This document shows, one piece after another, positions 17,724 through 25,933 of a DNA stretch of 36,829 nucleotides (within the stretch, counting starts at the first letter, position 1; every line of letters starts with the position of its first letter). This stretch comes from Bacteroidota bacterium (GTDB lineage: Bacteria; Bacteroidota; Bacteroidia; Bacteroidales; Paludibacteraceae), in NCBI GenBank assembly GCA_030706465.1, contig JAUZOM010000018.1:1-36829 (forward strand), given 5' to 3'. The notes under the pieces are model-generated. The model did no database searches, had not been told where the DNA came from, and saw only the letters and a list, made by a program, of their open reading frames with translations. The translations under genes and the position numbers were made by a program.

Positions 17724-18821
17724 ATGAATAATCTTTTTTTTCGCGCAACACTAGCCCCCTACAGATTAGATTTGTATAATGCCTTGCATACTTATCTCAA
17801 TATGGAGCTGTATTTTTACAGAAGAAAAGATTTATCCCAAGATACCAACATGGAGCTATTGGAGCAGCAATGTGAATTTACTTCTCATTATTTAGACGGG
17901 TATGAATTAGGTGGTAGTTCGAGAAAGTTATGTAAAGGGATATACCGTCTTCTTAAATCCAACAAACCAGACATTGTCATTGTCCCTGAATTTCAGATAG
18001 TAGCTATTCAAGTTTGGATCTGCCGGTTCCTACTAAAAAAGAAATTTAAGATTGTTTCTATGTGTGATGACAGTAATGATATGATTGTCAATAGAAACAA
18101 TTTTACAATCATACATGAATATGCAAGAAGGATACTTATCCCACTACTGGATGATATAATTGTTGTCGAACCGAGAGTCAGGGATTGGTACCAACAACAT
18201 TATACAAAAGGGATATGGTTTCCGATTATCCGGGATGAAAATAAAGAAATTAAGGATTACCAACGTGTTATTCCTTTAAGTAACGTTCTCAACGAAAAAT
18301 ACAACTTAACAGGAAAGAAAGTAGTCCTCTTTGTTGGAAGACTTGTGGCCTTAAAAAACTTATCCCGCTTTCTCACTGCAGTTGAGAACTTAAAGGAAGA
18401 TTGTGCCATTATCATTGTCGGGTCAGGCGAAGAAGAAATCCCATTAAAACAACAAGCTAAAAGAATTAATAAAACCATAATCTTCACAGGCCGTTTAGAA
18501 GGAGATATCTTACGGGCCTGGTACAATGTGAGTGATGTCTTTGTTTTATTAAGTGTGCAGGAGGCATTTGGGGCAGTTACGAATGAAGCCTTATTGGCCG
18601 GGAACTATGTACTCGTTTCAGAGAAAGCAGGTTCTAATTGCTTGATTGAAGAGCATGTTAATGGATACGTGGTCGATCCATATAATATCGATATGATTAC
18701 AGAAAATCTGGATAGATTGCTTTCGAACATAAAGAGTAAGAATGAACATATTACGTTAAAGCCTAATTTAATGAAAGTTTCATTTAATGAAAGGGTTAAT
18801 AATTTAATAAAAGCATTGTAA
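17724..18821 (+). CDS. GT4-type glycosyltransferase (paralogue pair A, second copy)
   Basis: A 365-residue GT-B enzyme with FRATLAPYRLDLYNALHTYL at the N-terminus, VVLFVGRLVALKNLSRFLTA, IVGSGEEE and E-x7-E EAFGAVTNE (280-288). It is a paralogue of the gene starting at 16258. Its N-terminus is shorter: the first beta-strand present in the paralogue (LLVFHPA) is here reduced to NNLFFRAT. The start may therefore be slightly mis-set or the strand altered. The stop (18819-18821) is followed after 3 nt by the LicD-like ATG, so the two are certainly cotranscribed. Confidence 0.88.
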   Translation: MNNLFFRATLAPYRLDLYNALHTYLNMELYFYRRKDLSQDTNMELLEQQCEFTSHYLDGYELGGSSRKLCKGIYRLLKSNKPDIVIVPEFQIVAIQVWICRFLLKKKFKIVSMCDDSNDMIVNRNNFTIIHEYARRILIPLLDDIIVVEPRVRDWYQQHYTKGIWFPIIRDENKEIKDYQRVIPLSNVLNEKYNLTGKKVVLFVGRLVALKNLSRFLTAVENLKEDCAIIIVGSGEEEIPLKQQAKRINKTIIFTGRLEGDILRAWYNVSDVFVLLSVQEAFGAVTNEALLAGNYVLVSEKAGSNCLIEEHVNGYVVDPYNIDMITENLDRLLSNIKSKNEHITLKPNLMKVSFNERVNNLIKAL

Positions 18822-18824
18822 ATC

Positions 18825-19514
18825 ATGGCAATCTTAAAAACCAATCGGGGCCCCTATAAATTTAAACAGTTAGATTTATTTCTGGGGAAAAAGCAGATTA
18901 ATAAAGAGATTGCAAGAGACAATATTTTGGACATAAAGAAAATACTGGATAAGGGCGACCTATACTTTGGGCTTATTAACGGCACTCTTTTGGGCGCTGT
19001 TAGAGAGCATGATTTTATATCACACGATGAAGATACCGATTTATTTGTATTGAGTGAGGAAGAAGAAAAATTAAAATTATTGTTCTTTGATATGAAAGAG
19101 TCTGGCTTTGATTTAATCCGATATGATCGTCGTGGTTTATATTCCGTAATGCGCTATGGGGAATATATCGATTTCTATATCTTCCGGCCTTTTCAAAACG
19201 GAGTCAGGTATAGTGGCTCTGATTATGTTTTGGAAAAACATCTTTCAAATACAATTGAGATTTATTTTCAAGATGAAAAATTTAGAGTTCCTGCAGATTA
19301 TGTTGAGTTCTTAGAAATATACTATGGAAACAACTGGCAAACGCCTATTGTATGGACAACCTACGACCTATCAAGATTTCAAATATTCAGAGAAAAACTG
19401 ATTGTAAAAATAAAAAGGGCATTACCCAATAAATTGTTTGAAAAGTTGCAATATGCTCATGCGATTAGAAAACGAGAACTTTTCTTTTATCGGATTAAAG
19501 CAATAAGCTATTAA
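18825..19514 (+). CDS. LicD-family phosphotransferase-like protein
   Basis: A 229-residue protein. The core LINGTLLGAVREHDFISHDE (50-69) followed by DTDLFV is the LicD signature, with Asp68, Asp70 and Asp72 in the nucleotidyltransferase-fold active site. YGEYIDFYIF and PADYVEFLEIYYGNNWQTP are also in place. Known LicD proteins move phosphocholine, or other phospho-substituents such as phosphoribitol, from a nucleotide-activated donor to a glycan. The donor is not indicated here. It is 3 nt after the GT4 gene and 134 nt before an APH/choline-kinase-like gene, which suggests a shared decoration pathway (inference). Confidence 0.85.
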   Translation: MAILKTNRGPYKFKQLDLFLGKKQINKEIARDNILDIKKILDKGDLYFGLINGTLLGAVREHDFISHDEDTDLFVLSEEEEKLKLLFFDMKESGFDLIRYDRRGLYSVMRYGEYIDFYIFRPFQNGVRYSGSDYVLEKHLSNTIEIYFQDEKFRVPADYVEFLEIYYGNNWQTPIVWTTYDLSRFQIFREKLIVKIKRALPNKLFEKLQYAHAIRKRELFFYRIKAISY

Positions 19515-19648
19515 ATAAAATTTAAATCGTATTTTTACATTGCACTATCACAACAAAAACAGATATAACAATCCGCATAGTAGTATACTTTGACGGGAAC
19601 TTAAAAGGTTATATCAAACCAAATTTCAAACATATACACTAAAACAAT

Positions 19649-20566
19649 ATGCGGTATTATTATTTCAACCCCATAAATAAAAGATTTTATTTCCCGGAAG
19701 GTTTTCATAATTATCCGGTATTTAAAACATTTTATCATCCCTATAAAATAAGTGCAAAACTCATCTGGAAATTTTGGCAAACGTCTGAAATGCTCCGAAC
19801 TCTTTTCTCAACAACCCAGCCTGAAAAGATTTTGCCCATTGAGCAAATAAAACAATATATATCACCGGATTCAATTATGGCATTCAATCTTGGAACTGAA
19901 GGCGTTGAAAAAAAGATAACTATTTTAGGAGTAAATACGAAAACAAATAATCTGTTCTTTATTAAATATGCCACCAAGCCAATTGCTGCGAGGAATGTAT
20001 TGAACGAAAGCATTGTTTTACAACAATTATCGCACCTGCCATTTGTCCCTAAATTACAATTGAGTGTTCGGCAAGAGAATTGTTTCACCTTAATCAAGAC
20101 AACGGTTTTGCAGGGAGCAAAAATGAAACAACAGCCTTCGGATGAACAAATGCTGACTATACTTTTCACGTTATCAGCCCAGCAACTGAAAAGTAACCGG
20201 GAATATGATTCCGATTTACGAACTTGTTTTGCCCATGGGGATTTTTGTCCCTGGAATATGTTAATTAATGACGGAAATATCGGAATATATGATTGGGAAA
20301 TGGCCGGCCAGTATCCTTTAGGTTACGACCTCTTCACCTGTATTTTTCAATTTGAGTTTTTAGTGAGCGAAAAGTTGCGGTTTAACCAGATCCTGAAGGA
20401 AAATGCGAACCTGATTCAACATTATTTCAGCTATTTTCAGATAACAAATTGGAAACCCTATTTACATAAATTTTCAGAGTTAAAGTATTTATTGGAGTCA
20501 GAAAAGCATAATGATGACTTGATTGATTCTTATTTTCAATTAGAGAAGTATGTAGCCAATCTATAG
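19649..20566 (+). CDS. APH/choline-kinase-fold phosphotransferase
   Basis: A 305-residue protein. The first 90 residues (MRYYYFNPINKRFYFPEGFH ...) are aromatic-rich and not kinase-like by eye. The C-terminal part has the small-molecule kinase motifs AHGDFCPWNML (195-205, Brenner motif, Asp198 catalytic) and IYDWEMAGQYPLGYDL (Asp215, metal), as in aminoglycoside and choline kinases. No drug-resistance role is suggested. Beside a LicD-like gene it may phosphorylate an amino alcohol or sugar used for decoration, but no LicC-like cytidylyltransferase is present. The N-lobe lysine is plausible at FFIKYATKP. It forms a tight group with the flanking GT4 gene (54 nt). Confidence 0.8.
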   Translation: MRYYYFNPINKRFYFPEGFHNYPVFKTFYHPYKISAKLIWKFWQTSEMLRTLFSTTQPEKILPIEQIKQYISPDSIMAFNLGTEGVEKKITILGVNTKTNNLFFIKYATKPIAARNVLNESIVLQQLSHLPFVPKLQLSVRQENCFTLIKTTVLQGAKMKQQPSDEQMLTILFTLSAQQLKSNREYDSDLRTCFAHGDFCPWNMLINDGNIGIYDWEMAGQYPLGYDLFTCIFQFEFLVSEKLRFNQILKENANLIQHYFSYFQITNWKPYLHKFSELKYLLESEKHNDDLIDSYFQLEKYVANL

Positions 20567-20620
20567 ACTATTATTGCTTCCTTATTTTTTTCAATTTATA
20601 ATTATTAGTAAGTCAATACG

Positions 20621-21715
20621 ATGAAAAACATTCTTTTTATCCTCCATCTTCCACCGCCGGTACATGGTTCTTCTATCGTTGGCCAAACAATTAAGAATAG
20701 CACACTCATAAACAGTTCTCTCGATTGTCGCTATATAAGCTACCTCATTTCCAGCACTATCGATGAAATAGGCAAAATGAGCTTCTTAAAGATATATCGG
20801 TTTCTTATTGTCTGGTCTAGGTTATTGGTGGAAATTATAAAACATAAACCTGAAGTTTGTTACCTGACATTGACAAGCAGGGGTGCCGCTTTTTACAAAG
20901 ATGTTTTGTTGGTGGCTACATTGCGTTTCTTTCGCATAAAACGGGTATATCATCTTCACAACAAAGGCGTTAGCCAAAATAATTCAAAAAAATTAAATAA
21001 TATTCTTTATAGGTATGTATTTAATGATGCTGACATAATTCTCCTTTCAAATCAGTTATACCATGATATTGAAGCCTACGTCCCGCAGTCGCGTGTGCAT
21101 ATTTGCCCAAATGGAATTGAAGACACTTCTGGAAATTTTAAACCTCGTCTTTTCCCAAAAGAGAGACCTGTAAAGATCCTGTTTTTATCAAACTTGATTG
21201 AATCCAAAGGAGTTTTTGTATTGATAGATGCCTGCTCCATTTTACGACAAAAAGGGATCAACTTTGAATGTGATTTTATTGGTGCTGAGGGAAATTTGAA
21301 TGCTGCTCAATTCAATGAAAGAGTCAGACAAAATCAATTATCGACAAAAGTCAGATTCCTGGGTAAAAAATATGGCAAAGAGAAGCAGGAAGCATTCGCG
21401 GATGCGGAAATTTTCGCATTCCCCACTTATTATTCCAATGAGTGTTTTCCATTGGTACTCTTAGAAGCCATGTGCGATAGTTTACCGGTTGTAACTACAT
21501 TTGAAGGAGGAATTCAGGATATCGTTGAAGATGGTATGACAGGTTTCCTGGTTCCTCAGAAAAATGCGGAAGTATTAGCCGAAAAATTAGAAGCATTAAT
21601 TAAAAATTCGGAATTGCGTCAACTGATGGGAAAGGCCGGAAGACAAAAATACGAAAACGAATTTACCTTAAACAAATTTGAACATCGGATGAAGGAAATT
21701 CTTGAACAAATTTAA
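20621..21715 (+). CDS. GT4-type glycosyltransferase (paralogue pair B, first copy)
   Basis: A 364-residue GT-B enzyme starting KNILFILHLPPPVHGSSIVG, with the glycine-rich loop that binds the acceptor side. The C-domain has ILFLSNLIESKGVFVLIDAC, then FPTYYSNECFPLVLLEAM with E-x7-E E274...E282, and PVVTTFEGGIQDIVEDGMTG. It is closely related over its whole length to the gene starting at 28464 (same first 17 residues), so the pair arose by duplication about 8 kb apart. Donor unknown; such proteins are common in Bacteroidota capsule loci. Confidence 0.9.
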   Translation: MKNILFILHLPPPVHGSSIVGQTIKNSTLINSSLDCRYISYLISSTIDEIGKMSFLKIYRFLIVWSRLLVEIIKHKPEVCYLTLTSRGAAFYKDVLLVATLRFFRIKRVYHLHNKGVSQNNSKKLNNILYRYVFNDADIILLSNQLYHDIEAYVPQSRVHICPNGIEDTSGNFKPRLFPKERPVKILFLSNLIESKGVFVLIDACSILRQKGINFECDFIGAEGNLNAAQFNERVRQNQLSTKVRFLGKKYGKEKQEAFADAEIFAFPTYYSNECFPLVLLEAMCDSLPVVTTFEGGIQDIVEDGMTGFLVPQKNAEVLAEKLEALIKNSELRQLMGKAGRQKYENEFTLNKFEHRMKEILEQI

Positions 21716-21724
21716 TTAAATTAT

Positions 21725-21855
21725 TAGTATTCTCCGATAAGCCTAATTATCAAAAAGTACGCTAAGACGCAATGACACAATCTGCTGTTTTTAAGTTGTA
21801 TAATTTTAGCGTCTTCGTGTATTTGCGTACAAAAAACACGTTGAGGAGTGGACTC
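21725..21855. mobile_element. 131-bp MITE-like element, copy A
   Basis: It matches 36372-36502 in the same orientation and at the same length, about 88% identical by eye. Ends are TAGTATTCTCC (left) and GGAGTGGACTC (right); copy B shows the inverted repeat better. Inside, GTACGCTAAGACGC and GCGTC...GCGTAC can pair imperfectly. It has no reading frame. It fills most of the 198-bp gap between the GT4 gene and the first acyltransferase gene. Confidence 0.7.
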
Positions 21856-21913
21856 AACTTTTGTAATTTAAAATTATTCACAGAAAAACCAGTTGTTCCA
21901 TTAAAAATAATCT

Positions 21914-22933
21914 ATGATTTCAATTGAATGTTTCAACGGATTGCCAATAGAACATGAATCCTTTCTGATCGAAAGATATAATTCATTCTTTACTACCTGC
22001 CGGTATTTGGAATTATATTATACTGCTTTCGATATAAATTACATGCTTGTATATAAAAATAGTGACCTGATTGAATTATTAATATTCGGAAATAAAGGAG
22101 ATACTTCTACATGCTTCAATTTGCTCGCTAAAATTGATCAAGACATCATGCTGGAATGTACTAAAAGATTATTAGAGGCATATCCTTCGGTACAGAAAAT
22201 TGAAATTGTAGCATCCTATAAAAATTACGCTTTAAAAAGGTCTTTTTTGACTTCTACATTTGATGACTACATTTTAAACTTACCTGCGACAATGGATGAT
22301 TATTATTTGGGACTTGGCCGTAGTACACGTCAAACTATAAAAAATCGCAAAGTAAGGTTGTTAAGGGATTACCCGGACGTTAATTTTGTTACAAAACAGG
22401 GAACTGAGATTGAAGAAAGTATTATTGATAGTATCATACGATTGAATACAGAACGAATGATACAAAAAGGAATAGTTCCCGGAAGAAACAATACCGACAA
22501 ACATAATATTTATAGCTATTCACAACACTATGGTTACGTAGTCTATTTAGAAATAGATGGCGTAATGGCAGCTGGTGCCATATCTTACATATTAAATAAA
22601 AAAATATACGGACATTTAATCGCACACGATAATAATTTTTCCCGATACAACTTAGGCGAAATATGTGCATTTTATTTAATTCAATCTTCTATTGAAAAAG
22701 GATTATCAGCACTTCATCTTCTATGGGGGAAAAGCGATTTAAAAAAAAGATTATTGGCAAAACCGCATTTATTGTTTTCCTATGTTATCTATAGATCATA
22801 TTCTTTAGGTTATATTTTTAATAAAGCCAAAACGACCGTTCTTCTTATTATGATTAGAATTGAACAATCAGATTTTATTAAACCTCTTAGAAATGCCATT
22901 AAAGGCTATCGAAGAAAAAATTGGAAGGGATAA
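21914..22933 (+). CDS. GNAT/FemAB-like acyltransferase, tandem copy 1
   Basis: A 339-residue soluble protein. A basic segment RSTRQTIKNRKVRLLRDYP (136-154) precedes the C-terminal GNAT-like half with YLEIDGVMAAGAISYILNKK (211-230), AHDNNFSRYNLGEICAFYLI (237-256), and GLSALHLLWGKSDLKKRL (263-280). This layout is that of the CelD/BcsL and FemAB-like acetyltransferase group (Acetyltransf_6 in Pfam terms, from memory). These transfer acyl or aminoacyl groups to sugars or peptides; the substrate is unknown. It is the first of three equal-length tandem copies and has a 5' flank unlike the other two. Its 3' end and 3' flank are nearly identical to those of copy 2. Confidence 0.75.
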   Translation: MISIECFNGLPIEHESFLIERYNSFFTTCRYLELYYTAFDINYMLVYKNSDLIELLIFGNKGDTSTCFNLLAKIDQDIMLECTKRLLEAYPSVQKIEIVASYKNYALKRSFLTSTFDDYILNLPATMDDYYLGLGRSTRQTIKNRKVRLLRDYPDVNFVTKQGTEIEESIIDSIIRLNTERMIQKGIVPGRNNTDKHNIYSYSQHYGYVVYLEIDGVMAAGAISYILNKKIYGHLIAHDNNFSRYNLGEICAFYLIQSSIEKGLSALHLLWGKSDLKKRLLAKPHLLFSYVIYRSYSLGYIFNKAKTTVLLIMIRIEQSDFIKPLRNAIKGYRRKNWKG

Positions 22934-23557
22934 TTTCCGATATTGAACTTCATTTACTTCCCCAACGAAGTTTCCTTTAAATTGCCTTCTCAAATCAGGA
23001 TACAAGAACTATTGAAAACGATTTTAAGCGCGTCATTCCGTAATGGTTGATAACCTGTAAAAAGAATGAATCTTCTTTCAAACAAAATAAAAAAAACAAA
23101 CAAAAAGCTTGCTACATTGATTAAGTAACAGAAACTAAATAATGTTGTATTATTTTAATTTAAATACGGGAATAAGGGTTAGGTCTTTTTGCTTAATATT
23201 TCTCTTATGTAACTAAATTTTAATTAGCACAATATCAGCATTTTATAAAGTTGCTTTTATTGGGGCTTTTAGCATCCTTTTGAGGGACTACTAAGGGGTA
23301 AAAACAAAAATAAGGTTTTTAATTTAAAGCCCTTATTTTTTAGGCAGTAACCCTCCGTAGAAAACCTAACTCCCTCCTATTAAAACCCTTATTTTCTTAT
23401 TTAGAAAAACTGTTTTAGTCGTATTTTTCATGAAATAAAACAGGACAATATATTGTTCCTACTACTTAAGTTGAAAATCCATAGATAATTTCTGCCTAAA
23501 ATTAGCCCCCAGATAATGATAACAATATGTTTTTTTACGCACTTTTATAATTAATGT
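22934..23557. repeat. Duplicated spacer 1, interrupted by a 341-bp insertion
   Basis: Positions 22934-23124 match 24578-24768 (3' flank), and 23470-23557 match the rest of 24578-24856 (5' flank). The length is 624 bp against 279 bp in spacer 2; the difference, 345, equals the 341-bp element plus a 4-bp target duplication. Both spacers keep AGTTTCCTTTAAATT and GATAATGATAACAATATG. No gene is present. Confidence 0.85.
23125..23465. mobile_element. 341-bp MITE-like insertion with TTAA duplication
   Basis: TTAA occurs at both borders (23121-23124 and 23466-23469). The ends are an imperfect inverted repeat: GTAACAGAAACTA (23125-23137) against GTAGTAGGAACAA read from the right end (23465-23453), 9 of 13 matching. 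The empty site is preserved in the second spacer as CATTGATTAGGTTGAAAATC. Inside, AAAAATAAGG and CCTTATTTTT form a 10-bp stem, and AATAAGGG-type repeats recur. It has no reading frame, so a transposase would have to act in trans. Confidence 0.75.
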
Positions 23558-24577
23558 ATGATATCAATCGAATGTTACAGCGGATTGCCAATAGAATATG
23601 AATCTTTCCTAATAGAACGGTACAATTCATTTATAACCACTTGTCGGTATATCGAAGTATATTGTACTACTTATGATATAAACTACATGCTTGTATATAA
23701 GAACAATACCCTGATTGAATTATTAATATTTGGCAATAAAGGGAACACCTCTACATGCTTTAATTCACTTGTTGATATTGACCAAAATATCGTTGCAGAA
23801 TTCACAAAAGAAATTTTCGAGAAATACTCTTCCATTCAAAAGATTGATATCGTAGCCTCTTATAAAGAATATACCTTTCCAAAAGCTGTATTGTGCCCGA
23901 GATCTGATGATCATATTTTATACTTGCCTTCTACTATGGAAGATTATTATTCGAAACTTGGGTCAAGCACCCGCCAAACCATAAAAAATCGTAAAGTAAG
24001 GTTGTTGAGGGATTACCCGGAAGTTAATTTTGTCACTAAATATGGCGACGAGATTGAAGAGAACATTGTGGATAAAATCATACAATTGAACTGCAATCGA
24101 ATGAAAAACAAGGGAATAATTCCCAGAATAGATGACACCTATAAGAATAATATCTTTAAGTATTCACAGTACTACGGATGTGTTGCCTATCTGGAAATAG
24201 ATGGAATGGTTGTGGCGGGCTGTATATCTAGTATAATAAATAAAGGTATTTTCGGACATGTGAATGCACATGATGATAATTTTTCTAAATACAATATAGG
24301 CGAAATCTGCGCATTTTACATAATACAAACTTCCATTGAAAAAGGATTATCAACATTTCATCTTCTATGGGGGAAAAGCGATTTAAAAAAAAGATTATTG
24401 GCAAAACCGCATGTATTGTTTTCCTATATTATCTATAGATCATATTCTTTAGATTATATTTTTAATAAAGCCAAAACGACCGTTCTCCTTATTATGATTA
24501 GAATTAAACAATCAGAATTTATTGAACCTCTTAGAAATGCCATTAAAGGCTATCGAAGAAAAAATTGGAAAGGATAA
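23558..24577 (+). CDS. GNAT/FemAB-like acyltransferase, tandem copy 2 (chimera)
   Basis: A 339-residue protein with the same domain order as copy 1. Its N-terminal three-quarters follow copy 3 (YSGLPIEYESFLIERYNSF, SLVDIDQ, EFTKEIFEKYSSIQKIDIVA, KIIQLNCNRM, SQYYGCVAYLEIDG). From about residue 258 it follows copy 1 almost exactly (EKGLS.FHLLWGKSDLKKRL, YIFNKAKTTVLLIMIRI, GYRRKNWKG). Its 5' flank also matches that of copy 3 and its 3' flank that of copy 1. This is the expected product of one unequal crossover between copies 1 and 3, with the junction near 24290-24340. It is intact and presumably expressed. The hybrid may combine one copy's acceptor half with another's acyl-CoA or aminoacyl half. 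Confidence 0.75.
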   Translation: MISIECYSGLPIEYESFLIERYNSFITTCRYIEVYCTTYDINYMLVYKNNTLIELLIFGNKGNTSTCFNSLVDIDQNIVAEFTKEIFEKYSSIQKIDIVASYKEYTFPKAVLCPRSDDHILYLPSTMEDYYSKLGSSTRQTIKNRKVRLLRDYPEVNFVTKYGDEIEENIVDKIIQLNCNRMKNKGIIPRIDDTYKNNIFKYSQYYGCVAYLEIDGMVVAGCISSIINKGIFGHVNAHDDNFSKYNIGEICAFYIIQTSIEKGLSTFHLLWGKSDLKKRLLAKPHVLFSYIIYRSYSLDYIFNKAKTTVLLIMIRIKQSEFIEPLRNAIKGYRRKNWKG

Positions 24578-24856
24578 TTTCCGTTATTGAACTTCATTTA
24601 CTTTCTCAACAAAGTTTCCTTTAAATTACCGACTCAAATCAAGATACAAAGGACTTATTGAAAACGATTTTAAACACGTCATTCCGTAATGGTTGATAAC
24701 CAGTAAAAAGAATTAGCCCTCTTTCAAACAAAATAAAAGAAACAAACAAAAACCTTGCTTCATTGATTAGGTTGAAAATCCATAGATAATTTCTGCCGAA
24801 ATTAGCCCCTGGATAATGATAACAATATGTTTTTTACACACTTTTATAACTAATGT
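24578..24856. repeat. Duplicated spacer 2 (empty site)
   Basis: A 279-bp spacer between acyltransferase copies 2 and 3, the uninterrupted counterpart of 22934-23557. GATTAGGTTGAAA at about 24765-24777 marks the place where the other spacer carries the 341-bp element. No gene is present. Confidence 0.85.
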
Positions 24857-25876
24857 ATGATTTCAATTGAATGTTACAGCGGATTGCCAATAGAATATGA
24901 ATCCTTTCTAATAGAGCGGTACAATTCATTTATAACCACTTGCCGGTACATTGAAGTAAATTATAGCTCCTATGAAATCAATTACATGCTTATATATGAG
25001 AATGACATCCTGATTGAATTAATATTATTCGGGAATAAAGGGAACACTTCTACATGCCTTAATTCTCTTGTTGATATTGATCAAGATATCGTGGCAGAAT
25101 TCACAAAAGAAATTTTCGAGAAATACTCTTCCATTCAAAAAATTGATATTGTAGCCTCTTATAAAGAATATCTCTTGCCAAAAGCTGTATCGTGTCCGAA
25201 ATCTGATGATCATATTTTGAACTTACCCCAGACGATAGATGATTACTATTTGGAACTTGGATATCACACACGCAAAAACATTAAAAATCGTAAAGTACGT
25301 TTATCAAGGGATTACCCGGGAGTTAGTTTTGTTACTAAATACGGTGATGAGATTGAAGAGAATATTGTGAATAAAATCATACAATTGAACTGCAACCGAA
25401 TGAAAAAGAAGGGAATAATTCCCGGAATAGACTACACGTATAAGAATAATATCTATAAGTACTCTCAGTACTACGGATGTGTTGCCTATCTGGAAATAGA
25501 TGGGGTGATTGCAGCGGGTTGTATAGCTACTATATTAAACAAAGAAATATTCTTACATGTTATAGCCCATGATGATAGTTTTTCTAAATACAATGTAGGG
25601 GAGGTATGCATATTTAATTTAATCCAATTCTCGATTGAGAAAGGAATTTCAACAGTCCATTTTTTATGGGGAGAAACTGAACTGAAAAAAAGATTTTTAG
25701 CTAAACCTCATTTATTGTTCACCTATGTTCTATTTAGATCCTATTCCCTTGAATACATTTTAAGAACCGTTAAAACAATATTTTTCAGCGTTTTGAGCAA
25801 ATTTGGGTATTCTAAACTCACCCAACCGTTTAAAAATGCAATTAAATTTTACCGCAAAAAGAGCTGGAAGGTGTGA
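24857..25876 (+). CDS. GNAT/FemAB-like acyltransferase, tandem copy 3
   Basis: A 339-residue protein, same length and architecture as copies 1 and 2. The N-terminus is close to copy 2 (YSGLPIEYESFLIERYNSF, GNTSTCLNSLVDIDQDIVAE). The central basic segment is changed (YHTRKNIKNRKVRLSRDYPG against RSTRQTIKNRKVRLLRDYP in copy 1). The C-terminal third differs most (FLWGETELKKRFLAKPH, then SLEYILRTVKTIFFSVLSKF, ending FYRKKSWKV). This divergence points to a different acceptor or a membrane-peripheral tail of different character. It is followed after 57 nt by the NodB-type deacetylase gene, suggesting linked deacetylation and acylation (inference). Confidence 0.75.
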   Translation: MISIECYSGLPIEYESFLIERYNSFITTCRYIEVNYSSYEINYMLIYENDILIELILFGNKGNTSTCLNSLVDIDQDIVAEFTKEIFEKYSSIQKIDIVASYKEYLLPKAVSCPKSDDHILNLPQTIDDYYLELGYHTRKNIKNRKVRLSRDYPGVSFVTKYGDEIEENIVNKIIQLNCNRMKKKGIIPGIDYTYKNNIYKYSQYYGCVAYLEIDGVIAAGCIATILNKEIFLHVIAHDDSFSKYNVGEVCIFNLIQFSIEKGISTVHFLWGETELKKRFLAKPHLLFTYVLFRSYSLEYILRTVKTIFFSVLSKFGYSKLTQPFKNAIKFYRKKSWKV

Positions 25877-25933
25877 TTGTTAGTACGGGCTAGATTATAA
25901 AGATAATTCTTATCACTTAAAAAATCAACAAAC

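Noticed and set aside
19741-20169. 142-codon minus-strand frame inside the APH-like gene
   Set aside because: Shadow frame: the + strand has clear kinase motifs, and this frame has none.
19649-20566. APH-fold gene as an antibiotic-resistance determinant
   Set aside because: Its position between LicD and GT4 genes and its unusual N-terminus point to glycan decoration; no feature specific to aminoglycoside resistance is visible.
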